Both the position numbers and the translations under genes were made by a program. From contig JAMCVO010000340.1 of the NCBI GenBank assembly GCA_023475715.1, positions 1-9,574 of the forward strand: a stretch of DNA of 9,574 nucleotides, written 5' to 3'. The notes below the pieces were generated by a model. The model saw only the letters and a list, made by a program, of their open reading frames with translations, did no database searches and had not been told where the DNA came from. Position 1 is the first letter of the stretch. Each line of letters starts with the position of its first letter. This DNA is from Actinomycetota bacterium (GTDB lineage Bacteria; Actinomycetota; Humimicrobiia; Humimicrobiales; Humimicrobiaceae). Below, piece by piece: positions 1 through 7,276 of this stretch.

Positions 1-42
1 CAGTTCAGACAGCTTTCCTTTCTTACAACAATATAAATTTAA

Positions 43-792
43 TTATCTGAATTTAAAAAGTTTATTTGCATTGTTAAAAAAAATATTTTCTCTTTCCTTA
101 TCATCAAGATCTGCCCTAAGTACATTTATTATGTAATATCTTATGTCACCCATTGGCATATCCGTTCCAAAAAGAGTTCGGTATGGGCCAATGCTGTCTA
201 TTATTTTTCTATAAATCGGCGGGCAATAATCATCTCCCGAAAGATCCAGATAAACATGATTGTATTTGCTGGTGAAATTTATAACTTTTTCAAAAAAAGA
301 TTTCCTGCCGCCCGCATGTCCAAGAATAATTTTTAAATTCCGGAAATTTTTCATCACTTTCTCTAAAAGGAGCGGGTTTGCATAGAACTGCTTCGGATTA
401 TCGGTATAAGGGCTCCAGCTATGGGTTAGAATGACCGTATCATTTTCAAGAGCATACTTCCACAGTGGATAATAAGATATATCATCAATCATTGTTTCAT
501 GAAATGCCGGATGTATTTTCACTCCTGCAAATTCAATCTTTGCTCTATTTTTTTTAATAATATCTAATGATTTTTCAGGTAAACGGGGGTCGTATATTAA
601 GTACCAGCTTATAAAATTTCCAAATTCACTGGAAATTCCGGTTATTTCATCTATCTGACCTTCTATATCAAAAAAACCTCTGGCATGGGAGCAAATGCAC
701 TTGACCACGTTATATTTTTTCAACAAATCTACGGTTCTCTTATCACTATAATTATCGTAATAAATATTTGGCATTACTTTTCCCAGATGCAT
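43..792 (-). CDS. Amidohydrolase-2 family metal-dependent hydrolase (start unresolved)
   Basis: TIM-barrel hydrolase of the amidohydrolase-2 family, in which a divalent metal activates water (hydrolases, lactonases) or supports decarboxylation. Visible ligand motifs, numbered from the ATG at 792: HMH (second His is H2; the first His is encoded by 793-795), VKIHP (K92, H94), LTHSW (H124), ILGHAGG (H159) and LFGTDMP (D211). The set looks complete, so the enzyme is probably active. The conserved lead-in IIDAHMHLG is encoded in frame at 781-807, upstream of the first ATG, so the ATG at 792 is almost certainly not the natural start. The frame stays open to 864 but holds no ATG, GTG or TTG; see the separate start-region entry. 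It is the last gene visible in the operon and follows its degenerate paralogue. A sugar-lactonase-like role would fit the context, but the substrate is unknown. Confidence 0.85.
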   Translation of the reverse strand: MHLGKVMPNIYYDNYSDKRTVDLLKKYNVVKCICSHARGFFDIEGQIDEITGISSEFGNFISWYLIYDPRLPEKSLDIIKKNRAKIEFAGVKIHPAFHETMIDDISYYPLWKYALENDTVILTHSWSPYTDNPKQFYANPLLLEKVMKNFRNLKIILGHAGGRKSFFEKVINFTSKYNHVYLDLSGDDYCPPIYRKIIDSIGPYRTLFGTDMPMGDIRYYIINVLRADLDDKERENIFFNNANKLFKFR

Positions 793-823
793 ATGTGCAT
801 CTATAATTTTAAATTTGCTTATT

Positions 824-841
824 TCACTGATGTAATCCCTT
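824..841 (-). promoter_or_regulatory. Shine-Dalgarno and overlapping stop/start region between the two amidohydrolase genes
   Basis: On the minus strand this reads AAGGG (841-837), nine bases, then GTGA (827-824). TGA at 826-824 is the stop of the upstream amidohydrolase-like gene. GTG at 827-825 would be a classic coupled start for the next gene, but its frame stops after two codons at a TAA. One additional A in the AAA run at 822-824 would join this GTG directly to KISKFKIIDAHMHLG. Alternatives without an indel are the non-canonical codons ATC (831-829, five bases after AAGGG) and ATT (852-850, eight bases after AAGGAG at 866-861). Confidence 0.45.
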
Positions 842-1624
842 GCTTGAGAAATACCATATGCTCCTTAAAAGATTATCGATATTACTGAAGACTATATCTT
901 CTTTAACCTGCTTATTTAGACCTGACATAAGAATCCTTACAACAGAAAATTCCATATCAAGTGCAGGATAGCTGGTGCCGAAAATTAGTCTTTTTGAACC
1001 GAATTTTTTAACCATATCTTCAATCTGTTCCATTAAAAAGAGTTTGCTTGTTTCAATATATAAATTCTGGTATTTCTCAAGCAAGGGATACAATAACCTG
1101 TTAAACATTGCCTGTTTTACAGTGCATTCTAAAATAACAGGTAAATCCGGATTTTCCTTAAGGATGCTATTCAATTCATCCATTGCAAAATACTTGTTTC
1201 CTGTTATATCAAGCTCTTTTAGATCAATCATTATTGGAATTCTTCTGCTCGAGAGTATTTTAAATATTTTTTTCATATAGGTATCGTTTATATAAAACAG
1301 GTGAGATTTCGGAAATAACCTGAACAGCCTTACTTTTTGAGCCAGTGAAGATTTTACATATTTGTTAAAATCAAAAGTTATGTAAACTTCCGGCACCAGG
1401 ATCAAACACAGGTATAAATTATCACTTTCCAATAATGATTTATTTGACAGTAACTCGTTATTCCCTGTATGCCAGTCATATTTAAGAGACAATTCATTTG
1501 TTAGAATTGCAGTCTGGATTTCGTTTTCAGACAAAGATTTAATCAGCTTTATCAATTCATTTTTTCCATTCTTTATGAATTTATCTCCTCTTATCCAGTG
1601 GTTTATATCGAAAAAATTCATCAT
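824..1624 (-). CDS. Amidohydrolase-2 fold protein lacking metal ligands (probable pseudoenzyme)
   Basis: A 266-residue protein that lines up along its length with the adjacent active-looking amidohydrolase but has replaced every ligand. The N-terminal HxH segment is FDINHWIRG (residues 5-13). The strand that should carry LTH is IPIMIDLKELD (129-139). The strand equivalent to ILGHAGG is LPVILECTV (161-169). The final GTDxP is GTSYP (216-220), with Ser in place of the catalytic Asp. The barrel framework survives, as shown by RLIFGTSYP and the C-terminal 'DIVFSNIDNLLR', which matches 'ENIFFNNANKLF' in the neighbour. The frame is intact, so it is probably expressed rather than decaying. It starts at the first of two tandem ATGs, preceded by AGGAAA about eight bases upstream. 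A role as a structural or regulatory partner of the paralogue is inferred. The alignment was made by eye. Confidence 0.7.
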   Translation of the reverse strand: MMNFFDINHWIRGDKFIKNGKNELIKLIKSLSENEIQTAILTNELSLKYDWHTGNNELLSNKSLLESDNLYLCLILVPEVYITFDFNKYVKSSLAQKVRLFRLFPKSHLFYINDTYMKKIFKILSSRRIPIMIDLKELDITGNKYFAMDELNSILKENPDLPVILECTVKQAMFNRLLYPLLEKYQNLYIETSKLFLMEQIEDMVKKFGSKRLIFGTSYPALDMEFSVVRILMSGLNKQVKEDIVFSNIDNLLRSIWYFSSKGLHQ

Positions 1625-1677
1625 GATACTGCTTTCCTGATTATAAGTTTATAAAAAATTTAATTAAGGCAGAAAAC

Positions 1678-2346
1678 TTATTGGCTATCCTTCATTAATC
1701 TTTTCCTGTATTTTTCTATCTCAAGATTATTTATTTCATCAATCTCTTCGGAAGTAATTACTGCCTCTTTACCCAAAGTTCTTGCTGCAACAATCATTTT
1801 TGCTGTTTCTTCTATTAATACTGTTTTTACCCAGGCTTCTCTAAAGTTCTTTGCAACAACAATAAGACCGTGTTTTTTTAATGTTAATGCTTCATAATTC
1901 CCGATATTTTTTTTAACCAGATCAGCTAATTCCTGGGTACATGGAGTGGTGTACTCAATAATTGGAACTTTCTTTCCAAGAAATAACGGAAAGTCAGGAA
2001 AAAGTGGCTTTATTTCAACTCCCGCACCTATAACACCGATGGTTATAGGCGGATGGGTATGAAAAATTGTATTTACATCTTCTCTTGCCCCATAAATTTC
2101 CATGTGCATTGCAACTTCGCTGGTCGGTCTCCTGGTCCCACTGGTAATCTCCCTGGTATTTAGATCCATACAAACAATGTCCTCTATACCTATTTCATCA
2201 AAACCAAGTCCTGATGGAGTTAAAAATACAATATTACCTTCCCGGTGGGAAATATTGCCTCCCGGACCTACCACCAGATTTCTATCATTTATCATTTTCC
2301 CGTATTTTATTATTTCCTCTTTTATTTTTATTTCTTTTTCATCCAT
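1678..2346 (-). CDS. Class II aldolase, L-fuculose-1-phosphate aldolase type
   Basis: Zinc-dependent aldolase of the FucA/AraD family, expected to cleave a ketose-1-phosphate to dihydroxyacetone phosphate and an aldehyde (lactaldehyde if the sugar is a 6-deoxyhexose). At 222 residues it is close to E. coli FucA (215). Key elements are in place: GGNIS with N31 and TPSG with S45-G46 (phosphate binding), T75-S76-E77 (phosphate-binding pair plus catalytic Glu, equivalent to FucA S71-S72-E73), HTHP with H96 and H98, and KKHG with H159 (zinc ligands, equivalent to FucA H92, H94 and H155). The in-frame codon two before the ATG is a TAA, which fixes the start. The Shine-Dalgarno is weak (AAGAA directly before the ATG, GGAAA further up). 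It could instead act on a ribulose- or rhamnulose-type phosphate, since family members are not separable by motif alone. Confidence 0.9.
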   Translation of the reverse strand: MDEKEIKIKEEIIKYGKMINDRNLVVGPGGNISHREGNIVFLTPSGLGFDEIGIEDIVCMDLNTREITSGTRRPTSEVAMHMEIYGAREDVNTIFHTHPPITIGVIGAGVEIKPLFPDFPLFLGKKVPIIEYTTPCTQELADLVKKNIGNYEALTLKKHGLIVVAKNFREAWVKTVLIEETAKMIVAARTLGKEAVITSEEIDEINNLEIEKYRKRLMKDSQ

Positions 2347-2396
2347 TTCTTAATATTTCCAAATTAGTTATTTCATAAACTGCCTTAAAAATTCAA

Positions 2397-3614
2397 TTAA
2401 CCTTCAGGCATATCAGGATTGGTATCAGGTCCAAAAACTTTTAGCATAACCAGGGGTTCGTTTGCAGTATTTTCTATTTCCACTCCTTTTTGTGCTGCCT
2501 GATACGTAATAAAAAATTCATCATCTGTTAGCTCGCCGTATCTTATCTGGGTAGGGCTGGAAACCCCAACTCCATTAATTTTTCCAATACCCTGCAGCAC
2601 TACCAATCCGTATGCTCCGTTATCTGAAATGATTGCTTTTGCTTTAGGATCTATGGTTAATTCCTTGGCACTAAAATATTCTTTGTTATCAATTTTTCCA
2701 TAGACTACCCATTTTTCTATATAGCCTTGACTTTTGGTATTGCTGTTAACTATTTTTGGAGTGCGATAAAACTTTTCCCTAAAATTGGGTAAGATATTTT
2801 TTTCCCAATCCAGCATGCTGACAATATAGTCATAATCATTTTTTCTTTCAGGCGGCACACTGATGGTCAGTAGTTCCTTGTCTATAAATTTGTCTCCAAC
2901 CATTGATTGAAATAAACTTAAGATATCAGATGCCCATTGAACCTCATATGTTACCAGTGTTCCGGGTGCATGGAGAATTCCCGGAGGCAGCAGCCATCCG
3001 GTCCCGGGTTTTAACCTGTATGCTTTCGACAGGTCTAAAATCCCGTTATCTCCCCTGCCCCAGTTTTTAAGACAATTAATCAAATCCTGCTTGGTTGTAC
3101 CGGGCTCCAGTCCAAAAAAGGTATAAGGAAACGTATTTTTGATTGTATTTAATTGAACCGGGAAATAATATGCTTCAGGTTTTCCTTCCATACCTACATT
3201 TTTTGCATGCTCATCCATTTGATGAACGTGATGGGGAATTGGTTCCATATTATCAAAAAACTTTGCATATATTTTCCAGCCTCCATATTTTTCCATGGTG
3301 TCTTTTCCAAGTATTATATCGCCACAGCATTTTATAATATCTCTTAGAGTGTATTTTTGGTTATCGTGGACTACATAACTTAGACCCTCATCATCTGGAG
3401 TTAAGGGTCCGTTATAGGCTTTTGTTGTTGAAGCAAGCCATCTTTCGTCAATTCCTCCTCTTTCTGTTCCTAAAATATACAGATCATCCGGATGTAATTT
3501 TAATCTTCTGCCCGGAACCAGAAATGATCGCGGAACCCAGGTAGGGCACAGATGCAGTACTCCGTTTCCTTGGGCTAATGCTGCTTCGGTAAAATCTTTC
3601 ACTATATTACTCAT
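2397..3614 (-). CDS. Two-domain cupin, type I phosphomannose isomerase-like; probable sugar isomerase
   Basis: A 405-residue bicupin. The first cupin (about 110-235) carries a plausible metal site: PIPHHVHQ (H128, H129, H131), KPEAYYF (E147) and PPGILHAPG (H215). This order resembles the Gln/His, Glu and His ligands of type I phosphomannose isomerase. The second cupin (about 300-395) has a jellyroll-like pattern (ISDNGAYGLVVLQGIGKING) but no ligand set, as usual for a structural domain. N-terminal to these is a segment of about 100 residues with PRSFLVPGRRLKL and RGGIDERW. It is encoded between the two class II aldolases, where a rhamnose or fucose operon would have RhaA or FucI, so I infer aldose-ketose isomerisation. 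An epimerase role or action on a phosphorylated sugar remains possible. The ATG at 3614 follows AAAGGA by nine bases. The 95-base gap upstream is the largest in the locus and very AT-rich. Confidence 0.72.
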   Translation of the reverse strand: MSNIVKDFTEAALAQGNGVLHLCPTWVPRSFLVPGRRLKLHPDDLYILGTERGGIDERWLASTTKAYNGPLTPDDEGLSYVVHDNQKYTLRDIIKCCGDIILGKDTMEKYGGWKIYAKFFDNMEPIPHHVHQMDEHAKNVGMEGKPEAYYFPVQLNTIKNTFPYTFFGLEPGTTKQDLINCLKNWGRGDNGILDLSKAYRLKPGTGWLLPPGILHAPGTLVTYEVQWASDILSLFQSMVGDKFIDKELLTISVPPERKNDYDYIVSMLDWEKNILPNFREKFYRTPKIVNSNTKSQGYIEKWVVYGKIDNKEYFSAKELTIDPKAKAIISDNGAYGLVVLQGIGKINGVGVSSPTQIRYGELTDDEFFITYQAAQKGVEIENTANEPLVMLKVFGPDTNPDMPEG

Positions 3615-3709
3615 TAATCATATTCCTTTCTTCATGCCTTAAAGCTTTTATTTTTAAGAATATATAAAAATATGTTTCAATGATTTAATTTATACGAAAC
3701 TTAATATAA

Positions 3710-4441
3710 TTAAAATTCCACATCTTTTCTTTCAAAATAAAACTCGGTATCTTTTATTTCAGTTCTTTGAATATGCTGCCAGTCTTCATACATATCTTCC
3801 AGGCACATCTCTCTATATTCCTTATAAAAATTACTATTTTTTATTATTTGCATGTAATAGAAAGTTCTGGCATTATTCTCAAGAGCTTCTGTTTTTGAAA
3901 ATGTCTCCCGCAAATCTTTGCCGGCAATTACCGCACCATGACCAGGCAGCAGGCATGCCAAACCGCTATTGGGATTTAAGTTATATAAGTATTTAAAATA
4001 TTTCGTAACTGCAACTGACTCCCTGATACTTACTTCCGGCTCGTCTTTAATACATTTAATATAGCGTGGAAATAACCAGTCACGGGCAAGTCCAGTTACA
4101 ATTGGCATATCAGCTTTCAGTGATGCAAATCCAAGCAGGTATCTTGGATGAACATGAAAAACTGCATTTATATGGGGAAACTCATCCAGTATCCTGTAAT
4201 GAACATGTGATTCACGGGTTAGGAAAGCCTGCATTTCCGGTCTTGCTGCTTTTCCGCTCAAATCAGTTTCAATGATGAAGTCCTCATCAAGGTTCCATTG
4301 CTTAAGACTTGAGCTTTCCCTTCTTGTTACAAAAACTTTATTACCTTCCCTGGCAGAACAATTACCTCCAGCAGAATCAAGTATTTCTTTTTGATATAGG
4401 GCTTTGACGTATTTTTGTAATTCTTCTTTGACTTTAGACAA
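3710..4441 (-). CDS. Divergent class II aldolase/adducin-family protein
   Basis: A 243-residue class II aldolase fold protein. The metal and catalytic residues are kept: AGGNCSAR (N27), TRESH (E77, catalytic Glu), HVHP (H96, H98) and LPGHGAVIAG (H168). The phosphate-binding side is changed. TPSG of the canonical paralogue is TRRE here (R41-E42 in place of Ser-Gly), and the Thr/Ser pair before the catalytic Glu is T75-R76. A C-terminal tail of about 35 residues (MCLEDMYEDWQ and on) goes beyond the usual FucA length. The protein therefore probably binds a substrate with a different anionic group, or none, and may be an aldolase, decarboxylase or epimerase within the superfamily. It is not a simple duplicate of the aldolase at 1678-2346. 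It starts with TTG, justified by a very strong Shine-Dalgarno just upstream. Confidence 0.82.
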   Translation of the reverse strand: MSKVKEELQKYVKALYQKEILDSAGGNCSAREGNKVFVTRRESSSLKQWNLDEDFIIETDLSGKAARPEMQAFLTRESHVHYRILDEFPHINAVFHVHPRYLLGFASLKADMPIVTGLARDWLFPRYIKCIKDEPEVSIRESVAVTKYFKYLYNLNPNSGLACLLPGHGAVIAGKDLRETFSKTEALENNARTFYYMQIIKNSNFYKEYREMCLEDMYEDWQHIQRTEIKDTEFYFERKDVEF

Positions 4442-4444
4442 TTT

Positions 4445-4451
4445 CTCCTCC
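4445..4451 (-). promoter_or_regulatory. Strong ribosome binding site deciding a TTG start
   Basis: The minus strand reads GGAGGAG followed by AAA and TTG (4441-4439). This near-perfect Shine-Dalgarno supports TTG as the start of the divergent class II aldolase; the next in-frame ATG (codon 70) would delete the GGN motif. Confidence 0.8.
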
Positions 4452-4491
4452 AGATATTAATTCTTTTTATAATTATTTGTGCTTAAAACTA

Positions 4492-6036
4492 TTAAATATT
4501 TACATTTTTTTTAATTTCAGCAAGCTCTACATATAAGTCTTTATTTCTATCATAAAGCTCCAAAAATATTTTATAATACTGTTCATATATTTTCGTATTA
4601 GCGGCAATTGGTTCTGTCCTGTCTCCAATCTCGACCCATTTTTTTGTTACTGAAAAATCTTTAAATACACCAGTACCAACCCCTGCAAGTACGGCATTAC
4701 CCAAGGGTGCACCGGTTGAACTTTTCATATATGCTCCAGGTATCTCAAGCATATCGCAGACTATCTGTCTCCATAACCTGGATTTTGCCCCGCCTTCACT
4801 TAAAATTATGGGAAGATTTATCTTTATTCCACTTTTTTTAATAATACTGTAGTTGTTTCTGAAGGCATAACCAGCAGATTCCATAATGGCTCTAAGTATA
4901 TGGGCTCTGGTATGATTGAATGAGAGTCCAAATATAAGCCCTCTCGCATAAGGGTCCCAGATTGGTGTTCTCTCACCCTGAAAATATGGCAGTATTACCA
5001 GCCCGTCGCATCCTGGTTTTATTTTTTCCGCTTCAATATCCATAATTTCAAATGGATCTATTCCAAGATCCCTTGCAGCATTAACTTCCGCTATGGCCAG
5101 TTTGTCTCTGAAATACCTGTATAGCCCGCCGCACAATTGCGCAGAAACAGTGGTATATGTATTTTTGGAGTCAGCCGTGTGGACAATTGTAATCATATTC
5201 CTGGTAAAATTTTCTTTTTTATGTACAATTCCCAAAACCCCCGCAGTTCCCATAACTACTGAAGAGTCCCCGTCATCAATAGCTCCGCCGGCTGCCCAGG
5301 CAGCAGTAGCGTCCACAGTGCCTGCAACCACAGGTGTACCTTCAGGGATGTTCGTACTTAAAGAAGCATCTTTGGTAACATACCCTATAATCTCTTCACA
5401 TGGATAAGCATCCGGCAGTTTTTGCCTATCAATACCTATTTCTGTCAAAAGTTTTTCGTCCCAGACTTTTTTTCTAATATCAAATGCTATTCCAATCAGG
5501 GATACATTTGAATAATCTGTGACTGCTTTGCCTGTTAGTTTCATGGCCGGATAATCTGCGGCAGTTTGAAGCTTATAGGTTCTTTTATACAGGTCTGGCC
5601 TGTTGTCTCTTTCCCACATAAGCTTGGTCAGCGCATAATAAGGATCTATGGGATTTGCCGAGAGATTAAATACCCTCTCTTCTCCAATATTTTCTTTTAA
5701 CCACTCACATTGTGTTGTTGACCTTCTATCCATCCAGATATGGGCAAGCTGCAATGGCTGTAGCTCTTTATCTACAAGTATGCAGGCTGGCGATAGGGCG
5801 CTGATGCTTACACCCTTTATATTTTTTGGGTTTATTTTGGAATCAGTTATTGCTTTGCTTATGGTATCTGCCACTGCTCTCCAGTACCATTCCGGATCAT
5901 GCTCTGCATAGCCTATGCTGTTCGTAAGCAGCGGATATTCAATAAAATGCTGCCCTAAAATATTGCCGTCTTTGTCTATTACTACAGATTTTGTCCCGCC
6001 TGTTCCAACATCTGAACCAACTAAATAATCGGTCAT
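4492..6036 (-). CDS. FGGY-family carbohydrate kinase, xylulokinase type
   Basis: Cytoplasmic sugar kinase that transfers the ATP gamma-phosphate to a ketose or polyol. At 514 residues it has normal FGGY length. Numbered from the ATG at 6036: YLVGSDVGTGGTKS (D9, glycine-rich phosphate loop), WMDRRS (101-106, sugar binding), GTVDATAAW (D242, catalytic base), MGTAGV (262-267), and a C-terminal ATP-binding segment with SEGGAKSRLWRQ (from about 413) and GAPLGNAVLAG (442-452). An in-frame TTG lies four codons further upstream, but GGAG overlaps that TTG and sits six bases before the ATG, so the ATG is the start. The signature resembles xylulokinase and relatives more than RhaB. Together with the RhaB-like kinase it gives the operon two sugar kinases. 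The exact substrate (xylulose, another ketose or a polyol) is not decided by these motifs. Confidence 0.88.
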   Translation of the reverse strand: MTDYLVGSDVGTGGTKSVVIDKDGNILGQHFIEYPLLTNSIGYAEHDPEWYWRAVADTISKAITDSKINPKNIKGVSISALSPACILVDKELQPLQLAHIWMDRRSTTQCEWLKENIGEERVFNLSANPIDPYYALTKLMWERDNRPDLYKRTYKLQTAADYPAMKLTGKAVTDYSNVSLIGIAFDIRKKVWDEKLLTEIGIDRQKLPDAYPCEEIIGYVTKDASLSTNIPEGTPVVAGTVDATAAWAAGGAIDDGDSSVVMGTAGVLGIVHKKENFTRNMITIVHTADSKNTYTTVSAQLCGGLYRYFRDKLAIAEVNAARDLGIDPFEIMDIEAEKIKPGCDGLVILPYFQGERTPIWDPYARGLIFGLSFNHTRAHILRAIMESAGYAFRNNYSIIKKSGIKINLPIILSEGGAKSRLWRQIVCDMLEIPGAYMKSSTGAPLGNAVLAGVGTGVFKDFSVTKKWVEIGDRTEPIAANTKIYEQYYKIFLELYDRNKDLYVELAEIKKNVNI

Positions 6037-6042
6037 TATTTT

Positions 6043-6046
6043 CTCC
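6043..6046 (-). promoter_or_regulatory. Ribosome binding site fixing the kinase start at 6036
   Basis: The minus strand reads GGAG, six bases, then ATG at 6036-6034. The site overlaps the upstream in-frame TTG (6048-6046), which argues against TTG as the start. Confidence 0.8.
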
Positions 6047-6118
6047 AAACTTAAAATTTTTTAAATTATTATCATCATAAAGAACAAATTATAAAACAAA
6101 TCCTAAAAACTTATCCAA

Positions 6119-7222
6119 TTAATACCTACCGTATTCATGAATGGCATTTATATAAGCTATAAAATTTTCATGCGGGATATTATTACCGATTGAATGTGAA
6201 CAAGTAGCAATATAGCCATATCCTGGTTTTAAGAATTTCATATGTTCCTCGACATCTTTTACCACATCTTCAGGTGTTCCTCTGGCTAACGGAAAATCAA
6301 TATCCACATTTCCTGAAAGACAAAGTCTATCTCCATACCTTTTTTTATACTCCCTGTAATCAACACTATATGGATCCATAGGATTAATACAATCAATTCC
6401 CATATCAATAAGATCTTCAACTATATCGTCTATTTTTCCGTCAGAGTGAAACATGACTGGTACATCTGCATTTACTGCCGGTTCTATTATCCTGGCAATC
6501 CTGGGAACCCAAATTTCCTTCATAATTTTTGGAGGAATAAAAAGCCCGCTTTTAAAAGCAACATCATCTGCAGGAAAAATAAAATCTACCCCTTCTCCAA
6601 TAATGACCTCTGTTAATTTTATGAAATATTCCGTTGACACTTCCAGCATATCCTCAACCAGCTGCATATCGTCATAGCACATAATCATAAAATCATTCAT
6701 TCCTACCACAAATTCATATAGGGTTTGAAGGATACAGCCATAACTGTAAGTATTCCGCTTATATGGCGCGCATCTTTTCAATGTTTCCTTATATTCTCTT
6801 ATATATTTGATGTCATAATCGATTTGAGGTTTAGAATCTAAAATTAAGGATTCAAAGTCTTTTCTTGTTTTTACCGATTTATCAATAACCTGAACTAATT
6901 TACCATTACTGTCTTCCTTTTTAAAGGGAGTCCAAAAACCTCCATCCAAGGTCATAACATCCTGGCCAATAATATTACAAAGATCTATGTAATCATCCGG
7001 ATACATAGGTCTTATGGCTGAATGCGCCGGACCTTTGCCAGGATCTCCGCCGTATGCAATTGTACTCCCGCTATATTTTCCTAATATTTTTTCCACATGC
7101 ATACTGTCAATCAATGTTTCGTTATTTGGTACCCTGTCAACCTTTTTTCTTTTTAGAGCCGCCAGGAACCTTTCCTTATCAGGTTCACCAACGTATGGCT
7201 CAATTTTTTTTGTTTCTATCAA
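6119..7222 (-). CDS. Uroporphyrinogen decarboxylase superfamily protein (methyltransferase-like), function unknown
   Basis: A 367-residue URO-D/MtaA-fold barrel. The N-terminal family lead-in is visible (ERFLAALKRKKVDRVP, 17-32), as are VDFIFPADD (212-220), PVMFHSDGKIDDIVEDLIDMGIDCINPMDP (255-284), SGNVD (303-307) and YIATCSHSIGNNIPHENF (337-354). It is unlikely to be HemE, since no haem gene is nearby and the surroundings are entirely carbohydrate genes. In MtaA/CmuA-type methylcobalamin:thiol methyltransferases zinc is held by HxC and a later Cys. Here the first motif is H259-S260-D261 and C341 is retained, so a metal site with Asp in place of Cys is plausible. No corrinoid protein is present in the window. 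A role in removing an O-methyl or other group from a sugar is speculation from context. The start is TTG at 7222, with AAAGAG (7236-7231) eight bases upstream. Confidence 0.8.
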   Translation of the reverse strand: MIETKKIEPYVGEPDKERFLAALKRKKVDRVPNNETLIDSMHVEKILGKYSGSTIAYGGDPGKGPAHSAIRPMYPDDYIDLCNIIGQDVMTLDGGFWTPFKKEDSNGKLVQVIDKSVKTRKDFESLILDSKPQIDYDIKYIREYKETLKRCAPYKRNTYSYGCILQTLYEFVVGMNDFMIMCYDDMQLVEDMLEVSTEYFIKLTEVIIGEGVDFIFPADDVAFKSGLFIPPKIMKEIWVPRIARIIEPAVNADVPVMFHSDGKIDDIVEDLIDMGIDCINPMDPYSVDYREYKKRYGDRLCLSGNVDIDFPLARGTPEDVVKDVEEHMKFLKPGYGYIATCSHSIGNNIPHENFIAYINAIHEYGRY

Positions 7223-7230
7223 TTTAAATT

Positions 7231-7236
7231 CTCTTT
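7231..7236 (-). promoter_or_regulatory. Ribosome binding site supporting a TTG start
   Basis: The minus strand reads AAAGAG, eight bases, then TTG at 7222-7220. The first in-frame ATG lies 40 codons downstream, after the VDRVP motif, so TTG is preferred for the URO-D superfamily gene. Confidence 0.55.
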
Positions 7237-7276
7237 AATCTTAAAAATAATAAAATACAAAATGAATATCTTTATT

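Noticed and set aside
16..21. AAAGGA on the minus strand downstream of the last gene, which could be a ribosome binding site for another gene.
   Set aside because: No ATG, GTG or TTG follows at a usable distance before the window ends, so a further gene cannot be supported.
2368..2376. Two-codon minus-strand ORF ATG AAA TAA preceded by AAGG, between the cupin and the canonical aldolase.
   Set aside because: It is too short to carry a signal and is expected by chance in AT-rich spacer.
3615..3709. Possible promoter (TTGAAA with TATATT-like bases) and a six-base inverted repeat CTTAAA/TTTAAG (3638-3643 and 3653-3658) in the largest intergenic gap.
   Set aside because: The stretch is almost pure A/T, the -35/-10 spacing does not fit well, and the stem is short and AT-only with no U-tract pattern. 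It is not distinguishable from chance.
6119..7222. Calling the URO-D superfamily gene hemE.
   Set aside because: The context is carbohydrate catabolism with no tetrapyrrole genes, and the HSD...C pattern resembles the methyltransferase-like branch rather than classical HemE.
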